From Spongilla lacustris (Eukaryota > Porifera > Demospongiae > Spongillida > Spongillidae): a stretch of 64,000 nucleotides of DNA. Made by a program: the position numbers and the translations under genes. Positions 11,447-22,169 of the stretch are shown here, piece after piece (position 1 is the stretch's first letter; every line of letters starts with the position of its first letter). The stretch spans positions 28,298,351-28,362,350 of the forward strand of contig OX442415.1 in the NCBI GenBank assembly GCA_949361645.1, given 5' to 3'. The notes beneath the pieces were generated by a model, which saw only the letters and a list, made by a program, of their open reading frames with translations, did no database searches and was not told the DNA's origin.

Positions 11447-11639
11447 GCACATGATGGAGACACTTGTGAATATGTGCATCGCCACCAGTAGAGCTACTAC
11501 ATTGAGTGTCCACACTGTAACTGAGCGTGCGTGACTTGCTGGAAGTGTCCATGCACGTGTGTGGTGTGTGTGTCCCACAGGTCAGCTATACACATGGTAA
11601 ACAAAGGGACAGAGATGCTACACAAATGGACAATGCTCA

Positions 11640-11850
11640 GTGGTTCATATAGGGAGAAAGCCAACAGTATAGGGAGAAGGCCAACAGTATAGGGAGAAGG
11701 CCAACAGTATAGCGAGAAGGCCACCAGTCTAACACTACAGGAAGAAGACCAACAGTATAAGGAGACGGGCAATTAACGGTCCGGGAGAAGGCCAACAGTA
11801 CAGGGAGAATTCCATACAGTACTATTATAGGGAGAAGGCCATATCTCCTC
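11640..11850 (+). repeat. 20-bp minisatellite
   Basis: Tandem, partly degraded copies of CCAACAGTATAGGGAGAAGG. The same unit is present in four copies near 3713-3790. Confidence 0.9.
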
Positions 11851-12284
11851 CCCCTTCACTGCATCGAATATATGCCTGTTCTGCACATACTAAATTCACA
11901 CAGTATACTCACCAAAAGACCTGAATCTCAGAAGTTTAAATCATGCAGGGCAATCCGTTTATTGCTGCCTCCACATCTCCAAAGCTACGATTGTGTATTA
12001 TCATTAATAATTCATCTGCAATAACAGTTAACTAGTTGCAACGTACGCAATAACTGTAACTTAATCCCAGATGACGCAAGGTATTACGTTATGACATATT
12101 GTTTATGAATAAATTATGTGCGGTAGAAATTAATTTTTTGTCTTGATTTTACTACACGAATGGTTCATATCATAATTATATAAAACACAGATTCACAATC
12201 AGACAGATTTATAGTAAATTATAAATGTGTTTAAAATTCAATTTGAAAATAAAAGCATGATGACCGCCTATGTATGGGCCATTT
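11851..12284. other. AT-rich intergenic stretch
   Basis: No gene, RNA or repeat is recognised. Confidence 0.5.
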
Positions 12285-12287
12285 CTC

Positions 12288-12540
12288 CATATGGGGCATG
12301 TAGTCTGGTGTATAGGGATGTGTGGGGAGGGCATGTAGTCTGGTGTATAGGGATGTGTAGGGAGGGCATGTAGTCTGGTGTATAGGGATGTGTGGGGAGG
12401 GTATATAGTCTGGTGTATAGGGATGTGTAGGGAAGGCATGTAGTCTGGTGTATAGGGATGTGTAGGGAGGGCATGTAGTCTGGTGTATAGGGATGTGTGT
12501 GGAGGGCATGTAGTCTGGTGTATAGGGATTTGTAGGGGCA
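12288..12540 (+). repeat. 35-bp minisatellite
   Basis: About seven tandem units of 35 bp containing GCATGTAGTCTGGTGTATAG followed by a GGATGTGTGGGGAGG-type end. Open frames on the minus strand (SLYTRLHALPTHPYTPDYMP-type) only reflect the repeat. Confidence 0.95.
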
Positions 12541-12739
12541 TGGTGAAGAAGACCTTGGCATAAAACACAGGACTATTGTCCTTACACTAACACCCCACAT
12601 ACCCTCCACATATCTTCTCACTAAGATCCCCTTCCACCCTTCACTACACTTCACATGAGTTGTATCATACAATGGAGTTTTAGTGCATTGTAGGTGGCTG
12701 TTCTAGGCAATAGTGGTGCATTTCCATATTTGCCCTTTT

Positions 12740-12850
12740 TTATTCCACAGTGAAATCATTTGCCTTTGGTTACCATGGCTCTGATGACAGCTTGTGGGAC
12801 TGGTCTTCAGAAGAGTATTACCTGTTCATTGTTCACTGAACTATCATTGA
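12740..12850 (+). other. Exon-like conserved segment, also at 37880-37940
   Basis: After a CACAG acceptor-like site the sequence reads SFAFGYHGSDDSLWDW and then SSEEYYLFIVH before a stop. A near-identical DNA segment (TGGTTACCATGGCTCTGATG) recurs at about 37903, again upstream of the same 23-bp minisatellite. It may be a duplicated exon fragment or simply part of a dispersed repeat. I cannot name a parent gene. Confidence 0.35.
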
Positions 12851-12947
12851 ACCCACACATCTGGAGGTTGTTGCTGCAACCAGTCTACCCACAATATCAT
12901 GGTATACAGTACAGACAAAGTGGCTACACCTGTAGCAGTTAGAAACT

Positions 12948-12970
12948 GCCCCCCCCCCCCCCCCCCCCCA
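12948..12970. repeat. Poly(C) run
   Basis: Uninterrupted cytosines, one of more than a dozen long G/C homopolymers in this window. Confidence 0.95.
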
Positions 12971-13185
12971 TTGATAAAGATCTGCATTGTCTCTGGTTAG
13001 CCTGCCCTGGCAGAGCCCTGACTGGCTCCTATTGTGGTACATGTACTGGTATATAAACAGCTACCCACTGATGTGATATGCTGTTGCTTGTGGACTTCTA
13101 TAAAATTTTATGTTACTGATGATTTACTGAACTTTTCATTTACCCTGGGAAGGCTATCTTTATTGCTCAGTGTTGCTATTGTCCA

Positions 13186-13545
13186 CTGTAGCTAGGTCCC
13201 CACCATAACTGTAGCTAGGTCCCCACCATAACTGTAGCTAGGTCCCCACCATAACTGTAGCTAGGTCCCCACCATAACTGTAGCTAGGTCCCCGCCATAA
13301 CTGTAGCTAGGTCCCCACCATAACTGTAGCTAGGTCTCCACCATAACTGTGGCTAGGTCCCCACCATAACTGTAGCTAGGTCCCCACCATAACTGTAGCT
13401 AGGTCCCCACCATAACTGTAGCTAGGTCCCCACCATAACTGTAGCTAGGTCCCCACCATAACTGTAGCTAGGTCCCCACCATAACTGTAGCTAGGTCCCC
13501 ACCATAACTGTGGCTAGGTCCTCACCGTAACTGTAGTTAGGTGTC
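13186..13545 (+). repeat. 23-bp minisatellite, locus 1
   Basis: About 15 tandem 23-bp units containing TAGGTCCCCACCATAACTG. The identical unit forms a second array at 38170-38415, and both arrays share upstream sequence, so the array and its flank were copied together. Confidence 0.95.
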
Positions 13546-13629
13546 AGTGTGTGAATGAGAATGAGGTAGAGCAGCTCACTTCCTCCATCTGCTGGTACAT
13601 CTCCCTCACAGCTAGAACCGTTGTGGGAG

Positions 13630-14670
13630 GGCGGATTGTCCCCCCGTGCAGAATGTCCCCCCGGACATTCTGCACTAGGGCACAATGTCCCCCCGGACAT
13701 TCTGCACTAGGGCAAACTGTCCCCCACTAGGGTAAAATGTCCCCCCCCCCCCCCCCCCCCCCCCCCCCGAATAATCCACACTAGGGCGCAATGTCCTACC
13801 AATAGGTTAACAAAGGCAGTTATAAACGTCCAACAGGCTGGTTTTTAATAAAGACCCGTCCTTATATAGCGTAAAAACCATCCTGCCCGGATTGTGCAAT
13901 ACATGATGATGTGGTTCTACCCTAGTTCTGTCGAATGTTGAAGCAATAATTCAATTCATACGTCAACATTCGACAAAAACCCTGCAAGTAAGGTTTTTAC
14001 ACTATTCCCACCCTGGACGCAGGATGCATGGTATTTACGCTATTTAGGATGGGTTTTAGTCTGGGTACCCGCGACTGATCGGTTGTACTATCACGAACTG
14101 ACGATGGGATAGCCTTTCCTGGGATATATCAGGCGGTGCACGCAGTGTGAAGCTGTGTTTTATGTGACATTACTTTTCAGGCTATTTTCCTCAATCTCTC
14201 ATACTCATCTGATGAGATTTCAGCCATGAAGTATATCAATCACCACTCCTTAAATAATGAATGTGTTCGTGTATATATGTGTGTGTGCTTTGACGACACG
14301 GAAAGGATAAGAGCTGTTTATATATCGTTAAGGAATTTAATTCTAAATGTTCGTGTATGTGTGTCAGTATTGAGCATTTCAAGCGGCGGAACGACATGCA
14401 GCTTTGGCGACGGTTAAGAGCTATTGAGTAATGGCGTCAATGTGATTCCGTGTACTGCCGTAAAAGTTCCCCTGCCTTGTCATAGATGAAATAAAATATT
14501 ATGAGGGGGGACATTTTACCCTGGAGGGGGACAGTTTGCCCTAGTGTAGATTGTCCGGGGGGACATTGTACACTAGTGCAGAATGTCCGGGGGGACATTG
14601 TACACTAGTGCAAAACGTCCGGGGGGGACGAATTTTAGGGGGGACATTGTGCACTACGACACCGTCTCTT
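13630..14670. mobile_element. Foldback-type element with palindromic subterminal repeats
   Basis: The left arm (13630-13770) and right arm (14503-14665) are reverse complements built from roughly 30-bp subrepeats: AATGTCCCCCCGGACATTCT plus GCACTAGGG-type spacers. Each GTCCCCCCGGAC-type unit is itself partly palindromic. The interior (13800-14500) is ordinary unique sequence without a recognisable transposase. A (C)n tract marks the inner edge of the left arm. This fits a non-autonomous foldback or MITE-like element. No clear target duplication is identified. Confidence 0.6.
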
Positions 14671-15704
14671 GCAGAGTGTTCACAGACCAACACATAGTCT
14701 ATTCTGAGCTGCCTGGAGGATGGCCACCTAATTGCTCGTCTTGTGAGGACTGAAGGACCTAATAATCAGGTCCACTGGTGCCAAGGGCATATTTATATGT
14801 GTTACAGTCCAATGTCCACGATAGCACGCACATACAATGTACATCAGTGTACACGTAAATGGATGTACAATGATAACTCCATTCTGTACTTGAAGATGGG
14901 TGCAATGCGTTAAGGAGTATGGTATATAAACCAATTATAGTAAGTAGTTCAACTCTTCAAATTCTACATCGACTGTTACCGAGGTCATATACTGGATGTG
15001 CACGTTTTTTTATGTGGGAGAAACTCTAATGCAAGTATGTAGTAAATTGTGCATGTAACAGTACTTCAGTAACATGCAAACGTATATATGAATACATGTA
15101 AGTTGTACAAGGTACTACGTTAATTATATCATTATTATACACTTCTGGCACCCAAAGATTTTAATAACAGACCAGCCTGACTTACTGTGAGTGTGACCTT
15201 GAACATAGTGTTCTTGTGGAGGGCCTTTCCCAATCTGTTGGCCTCCTGGACCAGTCTGTTGGCCTCCAGAACCAAACCCAGAAAACGCTCTTAATTCCTC
15301 ACCACCCATGCACTCTACTTCCAATCTGAGAAGGGAGAGGCATTGGGGAGTAACCAAGGTAACAACAATGCCACCTAAGGTTGAGGGGGACTGTGAGCAC
15401 AGGAAGTAGACATGGAGCAGAAGCAGCTGAACTAGCCAGTCGTTCATGAGGGTAAGTACATTGTATTTAGTGACCTGCTGCTCTCTGTACTGAGTGCATT
15501 CCACTCCCTTTTAATTTGAACAGGGGCCAACTGAAGTTGTATTGCAAGCATGCAGCGCAGGTCCTCCATTGCTGGACCAGAAACTGTACTAATCATATTC
15601 ATGAAACCGTAATTACATGTATTAAAGATTATTTTTTTGTATGTATATAAAACATAGTCAACGCAAACGCCTGTAGATATAATCGGTCAGATACCAGTGC
15701 AAAG
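14671..15704. other. Intergenic stretch before the membrane-protein gene
   Basis: No coding sequence is supported. The last 150 bp before 15705 probably contain the promoter of the downstream gene, but no clear TATA element is assigned. Confidence 0.5.
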
Positions 15705-16568
15705 ATGTGGAAAAAATTTTTATATATTTTACTGGAGCTGGTACCATTTTTTATGTTTTTGCTTGCAGGAGTTTTCTTCATAGTTATTGGCGTGGTGCAG
15801 TCGATATGTTATTGCCGGAAAGTGGGAGACAAGAAGCGTGGAAATTGTGTTTTAAAATGTTTAAGAAAGATTGGAAATGCCTGGTTGGACCACGTATTTG
15901 GACACAAGTTTAAGAATAAGTCAAAAAACAAGAACAGGATTGTCATCGACAATTATGAATTTCTCAAACATCGTGCAACTTTACCAAGTGCTGTGTCAAT
16001 ATTTGTCATTTTAACTTGTATGCAGATTTTCTGGGACATTTCGCTTGTGTCAGACATCACTGACTGTGAGCCTGAAAACGATATAAAATTGGATTGCTTT
16101 TTCAGCCTTACAGGTCCAGCGTATAATTGTTCATCAGCAACCTTACTAGTGGGCACAGATTCAAGTTACTCATCATTTCGGTGTTACCAATTTGTCTACG
16201 ACTTTCCGAGTGGCATTTCAGCTGCAGGCGGCACGCTTACTGTCTGTGTGGTGTTGTCACGTATCGCAATATTCATTGCCAACTATATGCGGGACAGTTT
16301 AATTCTAGCATCAATTGCAAAGATTGTATTTTCCGCTGGTGCTTTTGTAATACTGGCATCACCTTCTTTCAGCGATTCGACCTTTACTGTAACAGCATTC
16401 ATTTTTCAACTATTTACGGTATTTGGATGTACTTACGCTATAGTGTATACGCCTAGAAAGAGATCTGCAGAGGCTCAGGAGTTAGAACGTGTTGATGAAA
16501 ACATTGATGGAGATATGAAATGGTCGAATTATTGCGACTGTAACGACACCAAAACAATGAAGTATTGA
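15705..16568 (+). CDS. Multi-pass membrane protein of unknown function, single exon
   Basis: An uninterrupted 287-codon frame starts in good context (GCAAAGATGTGG). The protein has a strongly hydrophobic N-terminal segment (about 5-35, LLELVPFFMFLLAGVFFIVI), a basic Lys/Asn-rich loop (about 40-85), a second hydrophobic segment (about 95-117), a Cys-containing extracellular-type loop with NCSS as a possible N-glycosylation site, and three further hydrophobic segments (about 168-185, 190-215, 222-245). The tail is polar and ends CDCNDTKTMKY. This suggests four or five transmembrane helices. I do not recognise the family. Lack of introns is unusual next to the other genes and could mean a retrocopy or a lineage-specific single-exon gene. 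The frame itself looks real because length and residue composition are protein-like and no repeats underlie it. Confidence 0.7.
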   Translation: MWKKFLYILLELVPFFMFLLAGVFFIVIGVVQSICYCRKVGDKKRGNCVLKCLRKIGNAWLDHVFGHKFKNKSKNKNRIVIDNYEFLKHRATLPSAVSIFVILTCMQIFWDISLVSDITDCEPENDIKLDCFFSLTGPAYNCSSATLLVGTDSSYSSFRCYQFVYDFPSGISAAGGTLTVCVVLSRIAIFIANYMRDSLILASIAKIVFSAGAFVILASPSFSDSTFTVTAFIFQLFTVFGCTYAIVYTPRKRSAEAQELERVDENIDGDMKWSNYCDCNDTKTMKY

Positions 16569-16864
16569 TGCAGCATTGAAAACTTAAACTGTTTAGTTGG
16601 GCCGGCGCGTAGAATGCATATTGAATGTGTATAGTGCATGCCACCATAATATAGTATAGTTATGATCTTATATATGTGTATGTATTCAATTGTTGATGCT
16701 GTCAGGCTGACAACTTAATTTATGTGTTTTAGTTTAGGGTCCAGTAAACAATGTATAATGTTCTAATGAAGGGTGAATGGTGGTGCACTTACCCCCTGCT
16801 TATAATTAGATGAGGCATGGGAAAGCATATAGTACAATGAAAGGGGACTTTGTCTAAAGTTAAA
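16569..16864. other. 3' flank of the membrane-protein gene
   Basis: AT-rich sequence with no distinct feature. Confidence 0.4.
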
Positions 16865-16914
16865 GTAGGTCTAGCCTGCTGTCTGTCTGCAACTCCCCCA
16901 TCTAAACAAACTAT

Positions 16915-17480
16915 CCCAACTATGGCCTGCATTACCTGGATGACTTCCTCCTGCTTGGTCCGCCTGGACTGCCCACCTGTCAGGACTCCATGTCCACCAT
17001 GCTGAGATGCTGGGCATGCCAATTGCCGTGGACAAGTCTGAAGGGCTAGCCACTAGCCTGACCTTCCTAGGTATTGTGCTGGACTCCAGCCTACAGCAGC
17101 TATGATTCTTCTCACTCACCCCTCAGGTACACCCATCACCAACACCACTTCCCCTAATGCTAGCAGAGCTCTAGCTATGCACCTGCAGCTACTCCTTACT
17201 AGGGCTGTGGCTGTCAACCTCCACCACATACAGGGCAGGGATCCAGAGGTATATCCTTCTGCCAGACACATGGACACGCCCCTCTTCCTGAGTCCCTCAC
17301 TTTATTTGCCTCCCACCTCTGTAGGACACTCCAGGCTAACACCATCCAAGCTTGTGTATGTGGCAGCAGTGTCCCGTCTCTGGACTCATGACATGCTGAT
17401 GGTGAAGGCTGCTATAACCCTTGGATTTTTTGGGTTCTTCCCGAGAGTGAGCGAATTCACGACTCCAGGAAGAGGCAAAT
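16915..17480 (+). pseudogene. DIRS-like retrotransposon relic (reverse transcriptase end, tyrosine recombinase piece)
   Basis: About 16920-17105 reads GLHYLDDFLLLGPPG, then after a frame change LGMPIAVDKSEG and SLTFLGIVLDSSLQQL before a stop. YLDD is the catalytic motif of reverse transcriptase, and FLGIxLD follows it in DIRS/Ngaro-type elements. About 17300-17480 reads LTPSKLVYVAAVSRLW, then AAITLGFFGFFPRVSEFT, resembling the start of the tyrosine recombinase domain of the same class (LGFFGFLRSGEFT-like). At least one frameshift and one stop interrupt it, and the recombinase catalytic residues are missing. Element ends are not identifiable. Confidence 0.75.
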
Positions 17481-17798
17481 CAGTTCAATCCAAGAATTCA
17501 TCCCACCAGACAAGATATCACTTGGTCAGACAGTACCAGATAACATGGCCCCATACTCCAGATAGCATGGTCCCATATTCCAGATAACAAAGACTCCCTC
17601 ACACTATGTACTAGTACACCGACACACACCACACCTGCCACTAAACCCCCACACACACTTTGTGTGGTTCCCCCTATCTCAATAGTTATAACAGTGAGAG
17701 CATATCAAATGCAATGGGCACATTACCTGCTTAGAAAAGCACACTTTTGTAGTAACCTTATGCACGACGGGGACCTACAGTATAGATGGATGAGTCAG

Positions 17799-18596
17799 AT
17801 ATACCAGAGATAATATATAGAGGGATTGGAAACGAATCACGTGCGCCATAGACCTTGCACGCGTGAATCGCACCTACGTTGACCAAAAAAGGGGGCGGAT
17901 TTGAAGGCTTGAATATAAGTCTTGAATGTTACAAGGTAATGAAACATGCCTTCTCAAGTTTAAATGAAGTAGTCGATAGACGATTTACTAAGGATTCATT
18001 GAATACTTATAGATTCGATTTTGCGCCATTTTTTAACCGAAAAAGAAAAAAATGGCCATTTTTTTACTTTGCGGGGAGAATCCGGCGATCTAGAAGAATT
18101 GTTCTCGTCATTATTGGTGTATTTAATGCTCATAGTCTAGCATGTGCCTACCGCTATGTTGTTTGCGTATAGCATCTTCAGAAACCTCGCTGTGATGTTT
18201 TGGGTACCCTTACTCTTGCGGGGAGCCACGGCTTTTTGTTACGATGGTGCTGGTTTTGATATGGTAGAGCTATGTTGGTTGTGTGCCTAGCACATGTTTT
18301 TAAAGGTAATCCACGTTCCATTTGTTCAGTGAATTTCTTCAAAGGTGATGGATGGGCAGAAGAAAATCGATGCTTCGGCATTTTCATCAGTAATAAATTC
18401 ACACAGTGTCTCCTTCCCTTTGTCCCAATTCACTAGTGGCTTGGTACGATCGTTGACCATGCTGAGTGCGAGGAATAAAGGGTCCATCCTGGGTGTCTGT
18501 TGTAAAATTTTCTAAGTTCTATCTAACCGCTTGTAAGGATTCGTTCGAGGAATGCGCGCGTTGATTGGCCCCGTTTCTGTATTATCTCTGGATATA
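17799..18596. mobile_element. Non-autonomous DNA transposon with CCAGAGATAATA inverted ends
   Basis: The left end CCAGAGATAATATATAG (17804) matches the reverse complement of the right end (…TATTATCTCTGG, ending 18591) over about 13 bases. ATATA flanks both sides (17799-17803 and 18592-18596), a plausible target duplication although low in complexity. The interior has an open frame of 97 codons from 17879 with no recognisable domain, which I do not call a gene. Confidence 0.55.
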
Positions 18597-18705
18597 CCGG
18601 TTACGAATACGTATGTACAGCATGATACTGTATGTGTTTTAATTGATGCTGAGTGGCTAGCCCGAGGGACGCTGACAATTTGTTGCCGACCGGCCCGGTG
18701 CGGTT

Positions 18706-18787
18706 GCTAGTATCGTGCCCAGACCCAATGCACACAGCTGCGGATGAATACAATGCATAGCGATGCTTGGGTCTGGGCACGAGGCTA
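18706..18787. repeat. Short perfect-stem hairpin (mini-MITE candidate)
   Basis: TCGTGCCCAGACCCA (18712) pairs with TGGGTCTGGGCACGA, and the stem extends to GCTAG outside. The loop is about 40 bp. It could be a small palindromic MITE or an RNA hairpin; no coding content. Confidence 0.6.
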
Positions 18788-19078
18788 GGTTCGCCGCACC
18801 AACTTTCGGCCCCAAAATCATTAATGGGTGTGTGTAACTAATATAAAAGTAGGTGAGAGTGTCTAATATATAAACTACAGCGAGCGAGTAACTAACTGTA
18901 CGTTCGTCTGTCACGATCCCCGTATTGCTTTAATTCAAGAACGAAACAGTGTAATAGTTATCATTCGCTAGTGTTACTGTTGTAACTTGTACTCGAGAAC
19001 GAAGCCTACTTGCTATTATTTTCATTGTAGGTGTGGTCAATTGTCAATTGCGTAATGGTTTAAGGGGCGTGGTCGAAG

Positions 19079-19096
19079 GGGGGGGGGGGGGGGGGG
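19079..19096. repeat. Poly(G) run
   Basis: About 18 consecutive guanines preceding GCGAATTGACC. Confidence 0.95.
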
Positions 19097-19162
19097 CGAA
19101 TTGACCTAGCTAGTCCTTGAGGATGGTATCGATAACTTTTTTTTTTTTGCCCCTTGCGATCG

Positions 19163-19356
19163 CATCCATTGTTTAATGTTCACGTGCGGCGCGGAGTTCA
19201 AATTTTAATAAGTGCAGGGCCAGGGACGGTTTTAAGCTGAAGTTAGTAGATGAACATCTTAGTGCAGGATGGACTGGATGGTCCTACTGACCGACCCTTC
19301 GGACTGGTCATTTGGACCTCTCAAGGTAAGTAACTCTATTCAACGCCCACTGTGTA
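19163..19356 (+). pseudogene. Partial duplicate of the RAD18 promoter and first exon
   Basis: This segment matches 27821-27992 closely, from CATCCATTGTTTAA through the ATG, exon 1 and the donor CTCAAGGTAAG to CAACGCCCACTGTGT. Insertions inside the exon copy (GACTGGAT and nearby) shift its frame, and no RING exon follows. The upstream homology covers at least 80 bp of promoter, so the copy may still initiate transcription (inference). Confidence 0.85.
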
Positions 19357-19889
19357 AGTTGTAGTGTCCTATTTCAGATTTCAGACATTAATGTAAGTGT
19401 ACTCTACTGCATCAGATGAGTGGCAAACTATTTAGTATCAAATGGTGCTCATTAAAACACTGCAACACACTTTGTGAGTTGACCATGCTGAATGATATCT
19501 CTTGGACCTGGCCTTGCCAGTGGATAAAGCCCAACTTCTTCCTGTGTCACACGGACACCCCACTCTGCTTCATGGCTTTCTGTTGTCCCTTCAATTGGCT
19601 TGGGTCTGCACATGGGCTCTGATGAATTTCAGACTGCAGTGAAGTGGTGGCTGGGTATGGAGACCTCTTGTGGTTCTACATGTTCCCTCTGCACAAACTC
19701 TAGATCCTGCTAAATTAACACACTCTAGGTAATTTAAAATGAATACTACTCTACAATACACTGATGTACATGTACTGTGAGAAAGATTACTTAAAATATT
19801 AAATATAAAATGAAAACCATTACAACAAGCTGGCACAGAAAAACAAGAAATATAAACAACAAAATGACACAATAAAAGAAAAGTGTTAA

Positions 19890-20350
19890 TCAGATTTGTA
19901 ATTCTGCAGCACCATCATCGATTCCAACTCCACTTCTCCACTTGGTGCGAGAAGTGAACCACGCAAGCAAAGATTTGTGGCTCGAAGTATTGCAAACGAA
20001 AGCTTTGAACGCCGCAGCCATCCTCCTGTGGGCTAACCCTTTTAGTAAGAAATTCACCTCTCTACCCAGCATTCCATCAGTAGATACAACAAAAGGAGTA
20101 AAAGATGCTCGACGCGTGCTTCAGCTGCACTTTTGTATTTCCTTTTCTTCTCTTCTTCTGCTGAGGAAAGTACTGCAGCTGTGTTCCAATGTATGTGCAA
20201 TGGTGCAACAGTGTCTACGTATACTACTCGCACATCAAGCAAGGCTACTGCCTGAGGTTGCCAAATACCTCTAATGCTGAAGTCCGCAATCAGGGCGGGG
20301 ATACCATCTCTGATGTTAGACTCGTTCACCATTGGCTCGTTTCAGTATTA
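19890..20350 (-). pseudogene. Retrotransposon ORF module (IRGIWQPQ / STDGMLGRE type)
   Basis: Minus-strand reading gives DFSIRGIWQPQAVALLDVRV, then SSAEEEKKRKYKSAAEAR, then after a one-base frameshift near 20105 SFTPFVVSTDGMLGREVNFL, ending in an RTKWRSGVGIDDGAAELQI-type tail. Blocks of this kind occur downstream of reverse transcriptase in invertebrate retrotransposons and commonly score as an unnamed nuclease-like region. The reverse transcriptase itself is absent. The class (LINE versus another type) is uncertain. Confidence 0.6.
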
Positions 20351-20356
20351 ATCGGT

Positions 20357-20600
20357 TTAATACTCATGAAGGGGAGCACGGGCACATCTGAGGAGAATGG
20401 CTCTTGCATTCTGCCTCATCAGTGTGACAGCCAGCAGGCAGTACATTTGGCTCAGTGCCTCAGTTTCACATATTATTCCCACTTGCATGGCTAGCCTCTT
20501 GCTCAATCTAGAGTAGCATTCTTGGGCTTCACATCCCCAACCACCATAGACCTCCACCACTAATGGAATACATGTCCAGCCCAACCTTGCACACATCTGA
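20357..20600 (-). pseudogene. Related retrotransposon C-terminal module
   Basis: Minus-strand reading gives ARLGWTCIPLVVEVYGGWG, then LSQMYCLLAVTLMRQNARAIL. The LVVExYGxWG and RQNARAIL blocks are typical of the C-terminal end of retrotransposon polyproteins. It lies upstream, in transcription direction, of the module at 19890-20350 rather than downstream of it, so two truncated copies seem to lie head to tail. Confidence 0.5.
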
Positions 20601-22090
20601 TCATTCTTGGCATGTTTTCCAATCTCACCAACCCGCTGCAGAGTTGCCTGAAGCCAAGCTCGCTTCCAATAATAGTGTATCCCTCTTGCGGTGGAGACCT
20701 ATGGAAACTGGGGAAGGGAAGTCCAAACTACCTTCTCCCGGCTGGCCTCTCACCTAGCCATCACCACTTCCTCCCACATGCAAAGGTAAGGTGCTCACAG
20801 AGCTGTAAAGCAGGCTGAACTTCACCCTGGTCAGGGCGAGTGGCTAGGGCCTTATTGGCAAGGTGTGCACCCTCCCTTGGCCTCATGGACATCCTTTGAA
20901 CATTCCTATGTATTGTATATGTACTATGCACGGGTGTTTCAATCCATTAAATTGGTGGACATTCAGACCTACGCCCCGAAATTTTGAAATGGCAATTATC
21001 TCACCTAGCAACGGTTGTAATGATTTGTACCCGTTGGAATTCGCTGTACAGTTACTGAATGGAACACGTGGTGACCTTTTAGACGAGGTATTGTTGAAGA
21101 TGAAACTGTGCTCTACTGAACAAGGTGTGTTTGGGCATCAAGAAATGTTACGCTCTGGAGAAGTGTCGTTCAAAAGTGGCCTACTTATGCGGAGGTAGGT
21201 TTTCAAAACTAGTTAGTCCCCAACGTGCACACTTCCAGTTGAGAAACGACTTTTACAAAGGTATTTTACATAGATCAAGCTTTCTTTTTATGGTATTTAT
21301 TTTCTGAGACGCGATTTGTATGCTTCAAAAAGTAACGTGCAAACATTGTCAGGTGTGTGCTGCGCGCATGTATGGAGGGAGTGTAGGCCTACATGTACGT
21401 GAATACCGGCCCGGTACTATGCTATGAAGCAGCAACGTGTTTTGGCCGGCGTACGTTTTGCTCTCTTTGTGGGTGGTGGCTGAGCACGGATTGAGTCAGG
21501 AGCAATACTTATCAAGCGCTCTTTGACGATACACCGTACTGTAGATTGTGTCAGTTCAGTGCGTTGAAATGCTAATTGAACTGTAGTTGGTGTTCAGTGC
21601 GTTGAATCGACGGTGAATTGATTCAGCACCTTGTTCACCCAGCATGCCAAATCCTAAGTTGTATCTTCTCACCCACTCAACTGTGTGCTCCTCTAATAGG
21701 TGCATTTTGGGTGAGTTCAGAATGGAAACAATAGCGAAAAATAATCACATAGTTAATACCAATCCACAGCTATGACGTCATGTTGCTATATCCTAACTCT
21801 CTCTCCACATTTCTCATCTGTCAGTTACAAAACATTGGTCATGGATGGAGTGGCATGCTCCAAGCCTAGCAAATGCCCCTTCAAATGTGTCTGCAACCTG
21901 CTGAGCATCCATGAGGAGAACAAGATACTGCTGGGCCACATTTTGTATACACCAATCATCATTCAGTATGTGCCTCACTTGTTGAAGGTGATGACTCAAA
22001 GTTCACCGGCTTTGATGCTTAACTTCGGCCTTGACCTTTTGTAATCCTTACAAGAGTTATTGGCTGGAATGATGGTGAGTAGTTCATGTA
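20601..22090. other. Region without a convincing gene
   Basis: Several short open frames exist on both strands (for example plus 20863-21198 and minus 21814-21999), but none shows a recognised domain or consistent splice signals. It may be degraded transposon sequence linking the modules on either side. Confidence 0.4.
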
Positions 22091-22169
22091 ATTATTATTG
22101 CTGTACAAATTTACTTACTCTTCCCCTCACCCCCCCAAGATGGAATCTGCAAAACATTGGGCTTTCATT

